Origin: Thermohalobaculum sp050043005 | Lineage (GTDB): Bacteria; Pseudomonadota; Alphaproteobacteria; Rhodobacterales; Rhodobacteraceae | Length of the DNA stretch: 64,000 nucleotides | Direction of reading: 5' to 3' | NCBI GenBank assembly: GCA_050043005.1 | Contig: JBHJIZ010000030.1 | Coordinates: forward strand, 30,394-94,393 | Shown: positions 27,601 through 35,592 of the stretch, one piece after another | Layout of the letters: each line of letters starts with the position of its first letter | Position numbering within the stretch: the first letter of the stretch is position 1 | The notes under the pieces: generated by a model | What the model was told of the DNA's origin: nothing | Databases searched by the model: none | Seen by the model: only the letters and a program-made list of their open reading frames with translations | Position numbers and translations under genes: made by a program

Positions 27601-28838
27601 TCGAGGCGCAGAGCTTCCTGGTGGCACTGGACCTGTCCTGGCCCGTCCCCAAAGGCGCACGCGACAACGGGATCGTGCATCTCAGCGATGATCTGATTGT
27701 GGCTGAGCAGTATCGCGTCTTCAAGGACGGCGTGCTCGTCGCGGGACGGGCGCCCATCGTGCTCTCGGATACACCGCCTGAATCGCTGGATGGCACCAAC
27801 AATTGGATCACCGGAGCCTTCACGACCGAGCTTTCGGATGACCTGCGCCTCGGCGCGCTTTCCGATACGTTGGACGCCGGTGGCGGCGACGATATCGTCC
27901 GCGGCTTTGCGGCTGCAGACTACCTGAACGGCGAAGCAGGCAACGACCAGTTGTTCGGCGGGAACGGTTGGGACCGTTTGAACGGCGGAGAAGGCGATGA
28001 CCTTCTGGATGGACACTACCAGCGCGACTTCCTGAATGGTGGTGCGGGCAACGATATTCTGTTCGGCGGTTTCGGACGCGATGATCTCGACGGCGGCGAT
28101 GGCGACGACTCGCTCGAAGGCGGCAACGGCACGGACGATCTGCTTGGCGGCGCCGGGAACGACCTCCTCATCGGCGGGTCCGGAAAGGACACGCTGAACG
28201 GTGGCGCAGGAAACGATATCATGGACGGTGGTGCGGGTCAGGATCGCCTGCTCGGTGATATCGGGGACGACGTTCTTCTCGGCAGCGGCGGAATCGATAC
28301 GCTTTTCGGTGGTGATGGTGACGACATGCTGGACGGTGGCGCCAAGGCCGATCAGCTGTTCGGCGGCGCCGGTCACGACCAGATCGCAGGCGGGACGGGC
28401 CGCGACAACCTCTTTGGCGGCGATGGCGACGATCAGCTCGAAGGCCAGGGCGGAAATGACCTTCTGCTGGGCGAGACCGGCAACGACACCCTCTTCGGAG
28501 GTGCAGGCGACGATACACTCGAAGGTGGAGACGGCGCGGACATCCTGCTCGGCGGCACCGGTAAGGACCGGATGACGGGTGGGCAGGGTGCAGACAGGTT
28601 CGTGTTCGAGGAGAGCCCGGGAATGGACGTCATTACCGATTTCGAGGACGGCGTTGACGCAATCGAGTTCATGATCGAAGCCTTCGGGTTCGAGGATCTT
28701 GACGTCCTGCAGGACGGTGACGATGCCGTGGTCTCTCATGCAGGCGGGTCGGTCCGCCTGCTCGATGTGAACGCGCTCAATCTCGACGCCAGTGATTTCG
28801 AGTTCGGCACATCGCCTCTCAACCCGATGGGCCCATAA
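24684..28838 (+). CDS. Large secreted protein: G8 domain, parallel beta-helix and RTX repeats
   Basis: A 1384-residue product. Residues about 30-140 form a G8 domain (GDWFDPGTWANGTVPGEGAIVQIPDG). The middle (about 300-1030) contains right-handed beta-helix-like segments, such as HIMFMHTDDVTVSHTSF and AYVAESGDETGRWEGN, as in CEMIP-like G8 proteins. Residues about 1060-1305 are hemolysin-type Ca-binding nonapeptides, and the C-terminus (RFVFEESPGMDVITDFEDGVD) is a type I secretion signal region. There is no N-terminal signal peptide, as expected for type I export. A His/Cys-rich tandem insert sits at about 405-455. No ABC/HlyD/TolC exporter genes are nearby. A polysaccharide-binding or polysaccharide-degrading surface role is plausible but unproven. 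Confidence 0.85.
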   Translation: MSAQAHAGHTPQLDLLPTDATGTAPLATHVAINHGDWFDPGTWANGTVPGEGAIVQIPDGVAVSYDGASDAGLFIVRVDGALSFNAEDGRATKMVVDTIVTAPGSILTINAADDTDGTVDIVFAEGQPAAHAAHFTTGTPGDGVMGRFTWDPEQLSLGLVAGGDVEIRGQTVDAGLNLAVSPSAGDTQLIFDSDGGDFGWQPGHLITIGDTGYLGRGEDGSLISHNEVRTITDVQIVDGKMVVTIDQALDFDHDGRLDPTTGEELTGHVGNVSRNVTFSSDAADQNGDGIPEDGVSLGQPLGAGEHYVTERGHIMFMHTDDVTVSHTSFMGLGRTDKTREIDDFKIGGIGNNRLFDDNGTQGVFEPGVDVEIETPADQIVNQRGRYAVHIHEARKGDGHDHDSNEFPGGHTGHGVIGPCPETGGSICHCGDSDHSDHGTMGPCPETGGAICHCDDQDGDGTPDHLDDDYFDGAWIEGIAVFGSPGWGLVQHSSDAVLKDNVVYGVSGSAYVAESGDETGRWEGNLAMNSYGKGHFYGYEDSSDFNENGGGEGNGFYLKARAIEVVDNVAQSSARAGFFYHNNGTVLRDTPTDDLDVDGFAHGLDFVDAEDVPIRTFEGNEAIGAEHGIRIVTDPLDAMRKFSDAYSHFKDFTGWELDEAGVSITYSSKYVFEDFLLLGTEEKVSQSAVQDGNIGFFLKASVADITILNSHVEYFENSVHNWTQVGNRQEYRRGFWDPKGPSGYQWTPEYEGMGSVEGIENPMHNLWNTNLVGLTASNLSSSFFRAPAVSVETDPGVTEKMRGTIRFHEDADSFTPGVEIELLGDSRDGALVALWREDLANHPDQTAILANHIPLAYQESRYLSKVFVSDTEQIKRQNYLDYEPNINADIWSGTILEFAKEDSLGRQVFLYEDFSPLAPAQTSRAVTTNERLIFTKEMIGNVLKTEGFYRVGGISDVQFVIMKMAFTDRLSGEIEAQSFLVALDLSWPVPKGARDNGIVHLSDDLIVAEQYRVFKDGVLVAGRAPIVLSDTPPESLDGTNNWITGAFTTELSDDLRLGALSDTLDAGGGDDIVRGFAAADYLNGEAGNDQLFGGNGWDRLNGGEGDDLLDGHYQRDFLNGGAGNDILFGGFGRDDLDGGDGDDSLEGGNGTDDLLGGAGNDLLIGGSGKDTLNGGAGNDIMDGGAGQDRLLGDIGDDVLLGSGGIDTLFGGDGDDMLDGGAKADQLFGGAGHDQIAGGTGRDNLFGGDGDDQLEGQGGNDLLLGETGNDTLFGGAGDDTLEGGDGADILLGGTGKDRMTGGQGADRFVFEESPGMDVITDFEDGVDAIEFMIEAFGFEDLDVLQDGDDAVVSHAGGSVRLLDVNALNLDASDFEFGTSPLNPMGP
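25932..26042 (+). repeat. Tandem 24-residue His/Cys repeat inside the G8-RTX protein
   Basis: The 13-residue motif GPCPETGG(S/A)ICHC occurs twice (25932-25970 and 26004-26042) with a period of 72 bases (24 codons). The surrounding residues are rich in His and Asp (GDSDHSDHG between the copies), suggesting a metal-binding loop inserted between beta-helix coils. Confidence 0.75.
27873..28590 (+). repeat. RTX (hemolysin-type calcium-binding) nonapeptide array
   Basis: Many copies of GGxGxDxLx, for example GGEGDDLLD, GGAGNDILF and GGDGDDMLD, in tandem at about 27-base spacing within the G8 protein. They fold as a Ca-dependent parallel beta-roll after type I export. Confidence 0.9.
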
Positions 28839-28851
28839 CGCACATCCACAG

Positions 28852-28883
28852 CGACCCCGTCTGGGGTCGAAACCGGTCTTTTT
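28852..28883 (+). terminator. Probable terminator after the G8-RTX gene
   Basis: A perfect 7-bp stem CGACCCC/GGGGTCG with a GTCT loop (28852-28869) lies 13 bases after the stop. A run of five T begins 9 bases further on (28879-28883). The gap before the T run is longer than canonical. Confidence 0.5.
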
Positions 28884-28962
28884 GCCGTCGCCTTATCGCA
28901 TATGAGGCGGCGCAACGCGGCATGACGGATTAAGAGGTCTCCAAAACCACGGGAGACTTGAT

Positions 28963-30192
28963 GTGACCGCCTTCGATTTCACGCACCTCTTGTCCGACAA
29001 CTTGCCGCCTGCCGCCGGGCGCTGGTCCGGCTTCCCCGAGCATAACTTCGTCGGCGGTCACAACGACCGCGACAGCATCCCGGTCGACACCCTGATCGCG
29101 GCAATCACAAAGCAATTGTCCGAACGCGGGCGCGAACTGGCGACCTACAATCTTGAAGGCGGCCCACAGGGCATGATCGAACTGCGCGAATTCGTTGCGC
29201 GCAAGATGACCCAGGATCGGGGCATGCCAACAGCCCCCGATCAGGTGTTGATCACGTCCGGATCGCTGCAAGGCCTGGATCTGGTCAACGGCGTGCTGCT
29301 GAACCCTGGCGATACGGTCATCATTGAAGAGCACACCTATGGCGGCATGCTCTCGAAGGTTGCGCGGGCAGGCGCGAAGATCGTCGGCGCACCGATCGAT
29401 GATGACGGGATCGATGTCGATGCCTTGACCGGCGTGCTCGACCGCTTGGCAGCGGACGGTGTCACGCCGAAGTATATCTACACCATTCCGACGGTGCAGA
29501 ACCCGACTGGCTCGGTCATGCCCATCGCACGGCGACATGAATTGCTGAACCTCGCGAAGGATCGCGGCATCCCGATCTTCGAGGATGAATGCTACGCCGA
29601 CCTGGTCTTCGAAGGCGACTGGCCACCGGCGATCCGCGGCCTCGACGACAGTGGCCTGGTGATCCACATCGGCTCGTTCTCGAAGACGCTCGCGCCTGCT
29701 TTGCGCCTTGGATACATGGTGTGCGACTGGCCCTTGATGAGCCGGATGATGCCGCTCAAGTCGGACGCAGGCACCGGAGCTTTGGAGCAGATGCTGGTCG
29801 CCGAGTACTTCGGCAATCACTTCGATGCACACCTCGAAATGCTGAAGCCGCGCCTGAAGCGCAAACTCGATGTGATGGCGGAAGCGGTCTCGCGCGAATT
29901 CGGGACAGCCGCCGAGTTCACCCGGCCAAAGGGCGGGATCTTCTTCTGGATGCGCATTCCGGGGATCGACACAACCAAGCTGACCGCCGCCGCGCTGCGC
30001 GAGGATCTGCACTTCAACCCAGGTGCAGGCTGGTCGACCTCAGATGCCAACCCGCGCGCAGGCGAGTCCCTGCGGCTCTGTTTTGCGTTGGCCACCGAAG
30101 ATCAGATCGATGCAGGCGTTGCAAAGCTGGCCGAGATTTGCCGCCGAGAGTTCGGCGTCCCAACCGTCAGCGGGAATGTCCAACACCCCTGA
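28963..30192 (+). CDS. PLP-dependent aminotransferase, class I/II
   Basis: A 409-residue fold-type I enzyme resembling 2-aminoadipate/MocR-like aminotransferases. The PLP lysine is in GSFSKTLAPALRLGY, and the conserved Asn-Pro lies in PTVQNPTGSVM and the Asp in FEDECYADLVF. GTG 28963 follows GGGAG. Amino donor and acceptor cannot be assigned. No neighbouring pathway genes on this strand identify the substrate. A 7-bp palindrome at 30272-30286 lies between this gene and the convergent SDR but is a weak terminator candidate. Confidence 0.87.
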   Translation: MTAFDFTHLLSDNLPPAAGRWSGFPEHNFVGGHNDRDSIPVDTLIAAITKQLSERGRELATYNLEGGPQGMIELREFVARKMTQDRGMPTAPDQVLITSGSLQGLDLVNGVLLNPGDTVIIEEHTYGGMLSKVARAGAKIVGAPIDDDGIDVDALTGVLDRLAADGVTPKYIYTIPTVQNPTGSVMPIARRHELLNLAKDRGIPIFEDECYADLVFEGDWPPAIRGLDDSGLVIHIGSFSKTLAPALRLGYMVCDWPLMSRMMPLKSDAGTGALEQMLVAEYFGNHFDAHLEMLKPRLKRKLDVMAEAVSREFGTAAEFTRPKGGIFFWMRIPGIDTTKLTAAALREDLHFNPGAGWSTSDANPRAGESLRLCFALATEDQIDAGVAKLAEICRREFGVPTVSGNVQHP

Positions 30193-30278
30193 TACGACGC
30201 GGGGCTCAGATTACGGAATGGTCAATACCGGAGTGTTTGGATGGTCCCGTACGTAACCGAAACCCCGATACACCGCTG

Positions 30279-31151
30279 TCAGCGGTTCTTTCGATCCTGT
30301 GCGTTCGTCGCCTCGATCGCTGCACGCGCCGCCTGCCATTCAGCGTCGCCCCAGGCCCGCAATTCGTAGAAATTGCCGCCCGTGCCCAAGGCCTGCGCAC
30401 CATCCATCGCGATGGTCTCGCCGGACAACCACTGACACCCATCGGACATCAGGAACGCGGCGAGGTTCTGTAGCTCCTCCATCGTACCGGGACGTCCCAT
30501 CGGATTGCGCGCCTTCGTGCGCTCACCCGGCTCCATCCCCGGAGACAGACGCTTGTTCATGCCTTCGGTGGGTATCTCACCCGGCGCGATGCCGTTCAGT
30601 CGGATGCCATATCGGCCCCACTCTGCCGCCAGCGATTTCGTCATCACATCGATCGCGGCTTTCGACATCGCCGACGGCACCGTGAACGGCCCGCCATTGC
30701 GCACCCAAGTCACCAGGATCGAGGTGATGGACCCGCCCTGCCCCGCCTTGATCCAGCGCGTCCCGACCGCATGCGTCACATAGAACGTGCCTCGCATGAC
30801 GATGTTGGCAACCGCATCGAACCCTTTGGGCGAGACATCCTCGGTTCGGGCAATAAAGTTGCCCGCCGCGTTGTTCACCAACCCGGTCAAAGGCTTGACC
30901 GCGAATATCTCGCCGATCACTTCATCGACGGCGGCGGCGTTCCGGATGTCCAACGCATGGTGCTCGACCGTGCCGCCATGCGCCTCCATCAGTTCGGCTG
31001 CGGTATCCGCGAGAACACTCTCACGCCGTCCGCAGATCACGACCTCGGCGCCAAGCTCCAGGAACTTTGCGGCCATGGCCCGGCCCAGTCCCGTCCCGCC
31101 GCCCGTCACCAGAATCCGCTGGCCATCAAAAAGACCGGGGGCGAACATCAC
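30279..31151 (-). CDS. 2,4-dienoyl-CoA reductase-like short-chain dehydrogenase
   Basis: This 290-residue SDR resembles mitochondrial 2,4-dienoyl-CoA reductase (DECR1): cofactor loop TGGGTGLG (16-23), NNAAGNFI (93-100), and the VPSAMSKAA segment in which Ser160 and Lys164 match the DECR Ser/Lys. The DECR family lacks the classical YxxxK Tyr and uses a Tyr a few residues upstream; here that position is Trp149 (LVTWVRNGG). The reaction may therefore differ, or the gene may be a related enoyl-CoA reductase. It is the last gene of the five-gene acyl-CoA operon, starting on an ATGA overlap with the biotin carrier. Confidence 0.82.
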   Translation of the reverse strand: MMFAPGLFDGQRILVTGGGTGLGRAMAAKFLELGAEVVICGRRESVLADTAAELMEAHGGTVEHHALDIRNAAAVDEVIGEIFAVKPLTGLVNNAAGNFIARTEDVSPKGFDAVANIVMRGTFYVTHAVGTRWIKAGQGGSITSILVTWVRNGGPFTVPSAMSKAAIDVMTKSLAAEWGRYGIRLNGIAPGEIPTEGMNKRLSPGMEPGERTKARNPMGRPGTMEELQNLAAFLMSDGCQWLSGETIAMDGAQALGTGGNFYELRAWGDAEWQAARAAIEATNAQDRKNR

Positions 31152-31363
31152 CCGATCTCCAGCGCGATCTGTTCTTCCTCGACCACATCACCCTCGGCCA
31201 CGTGCAGTTTCACAACCGTCCCCGCGACCGGCGCCTCATAGGGCACCTCCATCTTCATGACTTCCATGATCAGAAGCTCTTGCCCCTCTGCGACTGCGTC
31301 GCCTTCCTTGACGTGCAGCTTCCAGACGGACCCGGCGGTTTCAAACTCGACTTTCGTGGTCAT
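31148..31363 (-). CDS. Small biotin/lipoyl-binding carrier protein
   Basis: A 71-residue single biotinyl domain. The biotinylated Lys is in IMEVMKMEVPYEAPVAG. The length matches the stand-alone mini carriers (TB7.3-like) rather than full AccB. It sits between the carboxyltransferase gene and the DECR-like SDR gene and presumably carries carboxybiotin for that carboxyltransferase. ATG 31363 was chosen; a longer frame to 31408 overlaps the carboxyltransferase gene. No biotin carboxylase gene is adjacent. Confidence 0.88.
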   Translation of the reverse strand: MTTKVEFETAGSVWKLHVKEGDAVAEGQELLIMEVMKMEVPYEAPVAGTVVKLHVAEGDVVEEEQIALEIG

Positions 31364-31373
31364 GGCGTGTCCT

Positions 31374-32921
31374 TCACGGGCGGATGGTGAAATGGCTCGG
31401 GCCGACAAGTCCCGGCAGCAGTGGCTGAATCCGGTCGATCCAGCGGCAGATCATCGGACGGGTTTCGCGCGGATCGATCAGTTCGTGCACAGCGAAAGCC
31501 TCGGCGCGTGGGAACATCGATTGCTTGGCTGCCAACATCTCCTCCAGTTCCCGGCGTCTGGCGTCCGGGTCCGGCGCAGCCGCAATCTCGCGATGGAAGG
31601 CAACCGCCACGCCGCCTTCGACCGGCAACGGTCCCTGCTCGGCCGATGGCCAGGCATAAACCTCGCCCTCCGGGCCGTAGTGTGCGACCTGGGCAACCCC
31701 GAAGGACCGGCGCACCATGATTGAACACCACGGCACCGTCAGCATGGCCGCCGTCAAAGCCGCGTTCGCGCCATGCCGGATCGTGGCTTCCTTCTCGGCC
31801 TGAGAGCCAATCATGAAACCCGGTTCATCAACGAAGGTGACTATCGGGATGTGAAAGGTCTGGCACAGCTCCATGAAGCGCCGCGCTTTGTGCGCTCCCT
31901 GTGCGGTCATCGAACCCGCTAGATACTTGCCGTCATTGCCCCAAATGCCAACGACCTGTCCGTTCATCCGGGCAAGCCCCGTGATCTGCGAGCGACCATA
32001 CCCTTTGCCGACCTCGAAGAAAGATCCCAGATCCGCGACAAGCCCGATCACCCTGCGCATGTCCAGCGCACGGCGCCGGTCGCGGGGAACGACCGAGATC
32101 AGTGCCTCTTCCTGCCGATCCACCGGATCGCTGCTCGATACGACGGAGGCAACGCGGTCGATGCTGTCCGGCAGGTAGGACAGGAATCGCCGTATCTGCG
32201 CCAGCGCATCGGGCTCATCCTCGGCGGCATTGTCGACCGTGCCGTTCTTGGTGTGCACCTTGGCGCCGCCCAACTCATCCTTGGTCAGCTTCTCGCCCAT
32301 CGCGCGTTCCACCACCGCGGGACCTGCGGTCAGGACCTGCGCCGTCGACTTTGACATGACCGAGAAATGCGAGGCGACCAACCGCCCGGCGGGCAATCCC
32401 GCCACAGCGCCCATCGCCCCGGTCGCAACGGGCACGGTCGCCATCACCTGCGCCACCGATTTGAACCGCGACCGTTCAAACACCGGTGCGGGCAGCGTTG
32501 CCTTGCCGGATCCACCGACCGAGCCGCCCGAACCTTCATGCAGCCGGATCAGCGGCACCTTGTACTGCAGCGCCAGATCCTCGGTGTAGACCGACTTACG
32601 GAACCCGGCGGCCGAGGGCGAGCCGCCCTTCAGCGTGAAGTCTTCTCCGCCAATGACGATCCGCCTGCCGTCCAGCTTCGCGAAGCCCAGCACGTAGTTC
32701 GCGGGTGAGAACCCGACCAATTCGCCCTTGCCGTCATGGATCGGTTCGCCCGCGCCGCGTCCGACTTCCTCGAACGAACCATCATCCACCAGCGCAGCGA
32801 TCCGCTCCCGAACCGTGAGGCGCCCCTTAGAGTGTTGGCGTGCGATGGCCTCCGGCCCGCCCTGCTCCAGCGCCCAGGCACGGCGGCGGTGGATCTCATC
32901 GGCTTCGTCTTCCCAACTCAT
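31374..32921 (-). CDS. Acyl-CoA carboxylase, carboxyltransferase (beta) subunit
   Basis: A 515-residue crotonase-fold carboxyltransferase of the PccB/AccD family that moves CO2 between biotin and an acyl-CoA. N-terminal motif GRLTVRERIAALVDDGSFEE; acyl-CoA and biotin site glycines in RLHEGSGGSVGG and DLGSFFEVGKGYGRS. ATG 32921 gives the typical MSWEDEADEIHRRRA start; the frame upstream overlaps the enoyl-CoA hydratase gene. The neighbours (mini biotin carrier, hydratase, SDRs) point to branched or unsaturated acyl-CoA metabolism. The biotin carboxylase partner must be encoded elsewhere. Confidence 0.9.
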   Translation of the reverse strand: MSWEDEADEIHRRRAWALEQGGPEAIARQHSKGRLTVRERIAALVDDGSFEEVGRGAGEPIHDGKGELVGFSPANYVLGFAKLDGRRIVIGGEDFTLKGGSPSAAGFRKSVYTEDLALQYKVPLIRLHEGSGGSVGGSGKATLPAPVFERSRFKSVAQVMATVPVATGAMGAVAGLPAGRLVASHFSVMSKSTAQVLTAGPAVVERAMGEKLTKDELGGAKVHTKNGTVDNAAEDEPDALAQIRRFLSYLPDSIDRVASVVSSSDPVDRQEEALISVVPRDRRRALDMRRVIGLVADLGSFFEVGKGYGRSQITGLARMNGQVVGIWGNDGKYLAGSMTAQGAHKARRFMELCQTFHIPIVTFVDEPGFMIGSQAEKEATIRHGANAALTAAMLTVPWCSIMVRRSFGVAQVAHYGPEGEVYAWPSAEQGPLPVEGGVAVAFHREIAAAPDPDARRRELEEMLAAKQSMFPRAEAFAVHELIDPRETRPMICRWIDRIQPLLPGLVGPSHFTIRP

Positions 32922-32931
32922 GATTGCTGGC

Positions 32932-33792
32932 TCATTTGAATTCCCGTTCTTCCCACCAGGGGAAGAAATCCGGCAGATCTTCCGAGACCTTGCCGGTGAA
33001 CTGCGGCGCACGCTTTTCCAGGAACGAGACGATCCCCTCCTTGGCATCAGGACCAGAGCCAAGCGCTGTCATACCCCGGCTGTCGATCTGGTGCGCCTCC
33101 ATCGGATGATCCGCACCCAGCATCTTCCACATCATGTGCCGGATCATGGTGATCGAAACGGCCGACGTGTTCTCGGCAATCTCTCGGGCCATCTCTCGGG
33201 CGCGCGGCAACAGATCCTCCGGTGCCAAGACCTCGCGGACCAGACCGCCCTCCAGCGCTTCCTGTGCCGCAAAGACACGCCCCGAGTAAGCCCATTCCAA
33301 AGCACGTGAAATCCCGACCACGCGTGGCAGAAACCAGCTCGAAGCCGCCTCGGGGACCACACCCCGGCGGGCGAACACGAACCCAAAGCGCGCCTCGGTC
33401 GATGCCAGCCGGATATCCATCGGCAATTGCATCGTGACACCGACACCTACAGCGGGTCCATTCACCGCCGAGATGATGGGTTTCTTCAGATCGAAGATCC
33501 GCAGCGAGACCAGCCCGCCACCGTCGCGCCGCGCATCGTTGGCATCGCCGCGCGACTCATAGTCGAACGTCGCCGCGCCCTGATGCAGATCCGCGCCTGC
33601 ACAGAAACCGCGTCCTGCCCCCGTCATGATCAAGGCGCGCACGTCATCGTCCGCATCGGCGGCGTCGAATACCTGGAACAACTCGTCCCGCATCGCGTTG
33701 TTGAACGCGTTCAACCTGTCCGGGCGGTTCAACGTGATCGTCAGAACATGATCGCTGACCTCGGTCAGCAGGGTCTCGTAGGTCTGCCCCAT
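32932..33792 (-). CDS. Enoyl-CoA hydratase/isomerase family protein
   Basis: A 286-residue crotonase. It shows NRPDRLNAFNNAMRDELFQVFD, the first oxyanion-hole segment GAGRGFCAGADL, and the second, NGPAVGVGVTMQLPMDIRLAS. One catalytic Glu position is present as GVVPEAASSWFLPRVVG. The family also includes isomerases and hydrolases, so the exact reaction is open. The start codon overlaps the stop of the upstream SDR gene by one base, and the carboxyltransferase gene follows 10 bases later. Confidence 0.88.
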   Translation of the reverse strand: MGQTYETLLTEVSDHVLTITLNRPDRLNAFNNAMRDELFQVFDAADADDDVRALIMTGAGRGFCAGADLHQGAATFDYESRGDANDARRDGGGLVSLRIFDLKKPIISAVNGPAVGVGVTMQLPMDIRLASTEARFGFVFARRGVVPEAASSWFLPRVVGISRALEWAYSGRVFAAQEALEGGLVREVLAPEDLLPRAREMAREIAENTSAVSITMIRHMMWKMLGADHPMEAHQIDSRGMTALGSGPDAKEGIVSFLEKRAPQFTGKVSEDLPDFFPWWEEREFK

Positions 33793-34574
33793 CAGAACCT
33801 CCAGTATCCGCCATCGATCTGGATCAGCTGACCCGTGTGATAGGCCGAAGCATCGGACAGCAGATAGGCCGCGATCCCGCCGAAGTCGCCCGGCTCACCC
33901 CAGCGGCGGACTGGAATGCGCTTGCCCGCGTTCTCGGCGAACTTGGCATTCGCCATGGCGTCTGCGGTCATATCGGTTGCGATCCAGCCGGGCAGGATCG
34001 CGTTCGCCGTGATGCCGTAGCGCGCGAACTCGACCGCCAACGCGAAGGTCATCGCATTCAGAGCACCCTTCGAGGCTGCGTAATGCTCGGACCGCGCAGC
34101 ACCCGAGACCGAGGCCAAGGACGAGACGCAGGCCAGCCGCCCACCGGGATCGCCAGCCTCGGCGCGCGCGACCATGTGGGCCAGGACAGCCTGATAGGTG
34201 TTGTAGACACCGTCCACGTTGATCGTCATCACGCGAGCCCATTCGGCGGGATCAATCTCCAGGAACGATTTTGCCCCGCGCCCAGAGACGCCCGCATTGG
34301 CGAAGCACCCGTCGATCCGTCCGAAGCGTTCGATCACCTGTTCCGTGGTCGCAAAAACGGCTTCACGGTCGGTGACATCGCAGGCCCAGGCCTCGGCTTC
34401 GACACCGTGGCCGCGCAGCACCTCGACCGCGGCGGCGTTCTTTCCCGCATTCGTGCCCCAGATCGCTACCGACGCCCCGCAGGTCGCCATCGCCTCGGCC
34501 ATGCCCAGCCCGATGCCCCCGTTCCCGCCGGTGACCAGAGCGACCTTGCCAGACAGATCGAACAGAGTGCTCAT
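33792..34574 (-). CDS. Short-chain dehydrogenase/reductase
   Basis: A 260-residue classical SDR with cofactor loop TGGNGGIG (15-22), the NAG motif in CFANAGVSG, and the catalytic Ser151/152, Tyr165 and Lys169 (EHYAASKG). The C-terminus ends QLIQIDGGYWRF, as in 3-hydroxyacyl-CoA or gluconate-type dehydrogenases. As the first gene of the acyl-CoA operon it is likely to oxidise a hydroxyacyl intermediate, but the substrate is not determined. Confidence 0.87.
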   Translation of the reverse strand: MSTLFDLSGKVALVTGGNGGIGLGMAEAMATCGASVAIWGTNAGKNAAAVEVLRGHGVEAEAWACDVTDREAVFATTEQVIERFGRIDGCFANAGVSGRGAKSFLEIDPAEWARVMTINVDGVYNTYQAVLAHMVARAEAGDPGGRLACVSSLASVSGAARSEHYAASKGALNAMTFALAVEFARYGITANAILPGWIATDMTADAMANAKFAENAGKRIPVRRWGEPGDFGGIAAYLLSDASAYHTGQLIQIDGGYWRF

Positions 34575-34668
34575 GCTTCCTCCTGTGTCTTGAATGCATC
34601 CTTCGACAGAACCCTGTCTGATCGCAACAGTTCACCCGGCAGCGGTGAAACCATCTGTCATGAGATGC

Positions 34669-35448
34669 TCAGGAGTTCGACCTCGGCGCCATCGCTTCCA
34701 AGGTCAGGCGCGTCGCGTCGTCCGCTGGGAACATCAACTCGACCCGCAGCTCGGCGAGTGCGATGTCCTCGGCGGTTCCGAACAGCGAGAACACCGAGAG
34801 CAAAGACAGACCAACGTCACCCAAACGATAGCGCGTCGGTACGAACGGCGGCAGGATCCCGTCCGATTGAGACGCCTCCCCGCCGAAGAGTTCACCTGCG
34901 CGACCGAGCCAGTCTTCCAGAACATCATCACCCCCGACATGCGCGCTCTCGGTGCGCAGGCGTGTCCGGATATGAAGAAGAACCTCATCAAGGTTCTCGA
35001 TCGCCGACCTGAGGGCTTCGTTTTCGAGCATAGCATCCAGCAACGAGTCTCCGGCAGCGATCCCTGCAGACCCCAGCAGGTTTTCGGCTGGATGGTTCAT
35101 CTGGCTAATGCGCCAGTGCCGATCCATCGCCAGTGCCGGAAACGGTTCATGCCGCGTCAGCATCCACCCAACCGCCGACTTCACCGGCGTCATGTCTGAT
35201 TCACTGAATGTCCGATTGCCATAGGCCGGTGCAAAACCCGCCGATGAGAGCAATGTGTTCCGGGATCGATACGGAACTTCAAGCTCTTCGCACAATCGCA
35301 TCACCATGCCCCGGCTGGGCCGGGCCCGCCCGGTTTCCAGAAACGATATGTGCCTGGCTGAGACGTTCGAGCAAAATCCCAACTCCATTTGGCTGTACCT
35401 GCGCCGGGTTCGCCACTCTCTCAGCGCGTCTCCGAATCCCACGCCCAT
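34669..35448 (-). CDS. XRE-family regulator with MmyB-like ligand-binding domain
   Basis: A 259-residue protein with an N-terminal helix-turn-helix (about residues 5-65, including LREWRTRRRYSQMELGFCSNVSARHISFLE) and a MmyB-type PAS-like ligand domain (about 90-250, with WHLVRM-like positions replaced by WRISQMNHPAENLLG). ATG 35448 follows GGAGG; a longer frame to 35517 has no similarity. The gene is divergent from a small membrane protein gene 144 bases away and upstream of the acyl-CoA operon, so either could be its target. Confidence 0.85.
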   Translation of the reverse strand: MGVGFGDALREWRTRRRYSQMELGFCSNVSARHISFLETGRARPSRGMVMRLCEELEVPYRSRNTLLSSAGFAPAYGNRTFSESDMTPVKSAVGWMLTRHEPFPALAMDRHWRISQMNHPAENLLGSAGIAAGDSLLDAMLENEALRSAIENLDEVLLHIRTRLRTESAHVGGDDVLEDWLGRAGELFGGEASQSDGILPPFVPTRYRLGDVGLSLLSVFSLFGTAEDIALAELRVELMFPADDATRLTLEAMAPRSNS

Positions 35449-35592
35449 CTTTGCCTCCAGCCTTCGATCCCAATGGCCTCTTTGCGGCCAGCCTAGCATC
35501 CAGAAACCCGAAGGCACTTACCTGCGAGGTAATTGTTTTGCAGCACCTCGCCGCACTAACCCGATCCAAGACGCATGACCGGAGGAAGTTCG

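Noticed and set aside
27873..28590. Regular short repeats considered as a CRISPR array
   Set aside because: They are in-frame RTX nonapeptide codons with variable bases and no unique spacers.
26991..28739. 582-codon open frame on the minus strand opposite the G8-RTX gene
   Set aside because: It mirrors the Gly/Asp-rich RTX repeats and has no protein-like motifs; a by-product of high GC third positions in the real gene.
30272..30286. ACCGCTG-T-CAGCGGT palindrome as a terminator between the aminotransferase and SDR genes
   Set aside because: It includes the SDR stop codon, the usable stem is only about 5-7 bp and the following T-rich run is interrupted.
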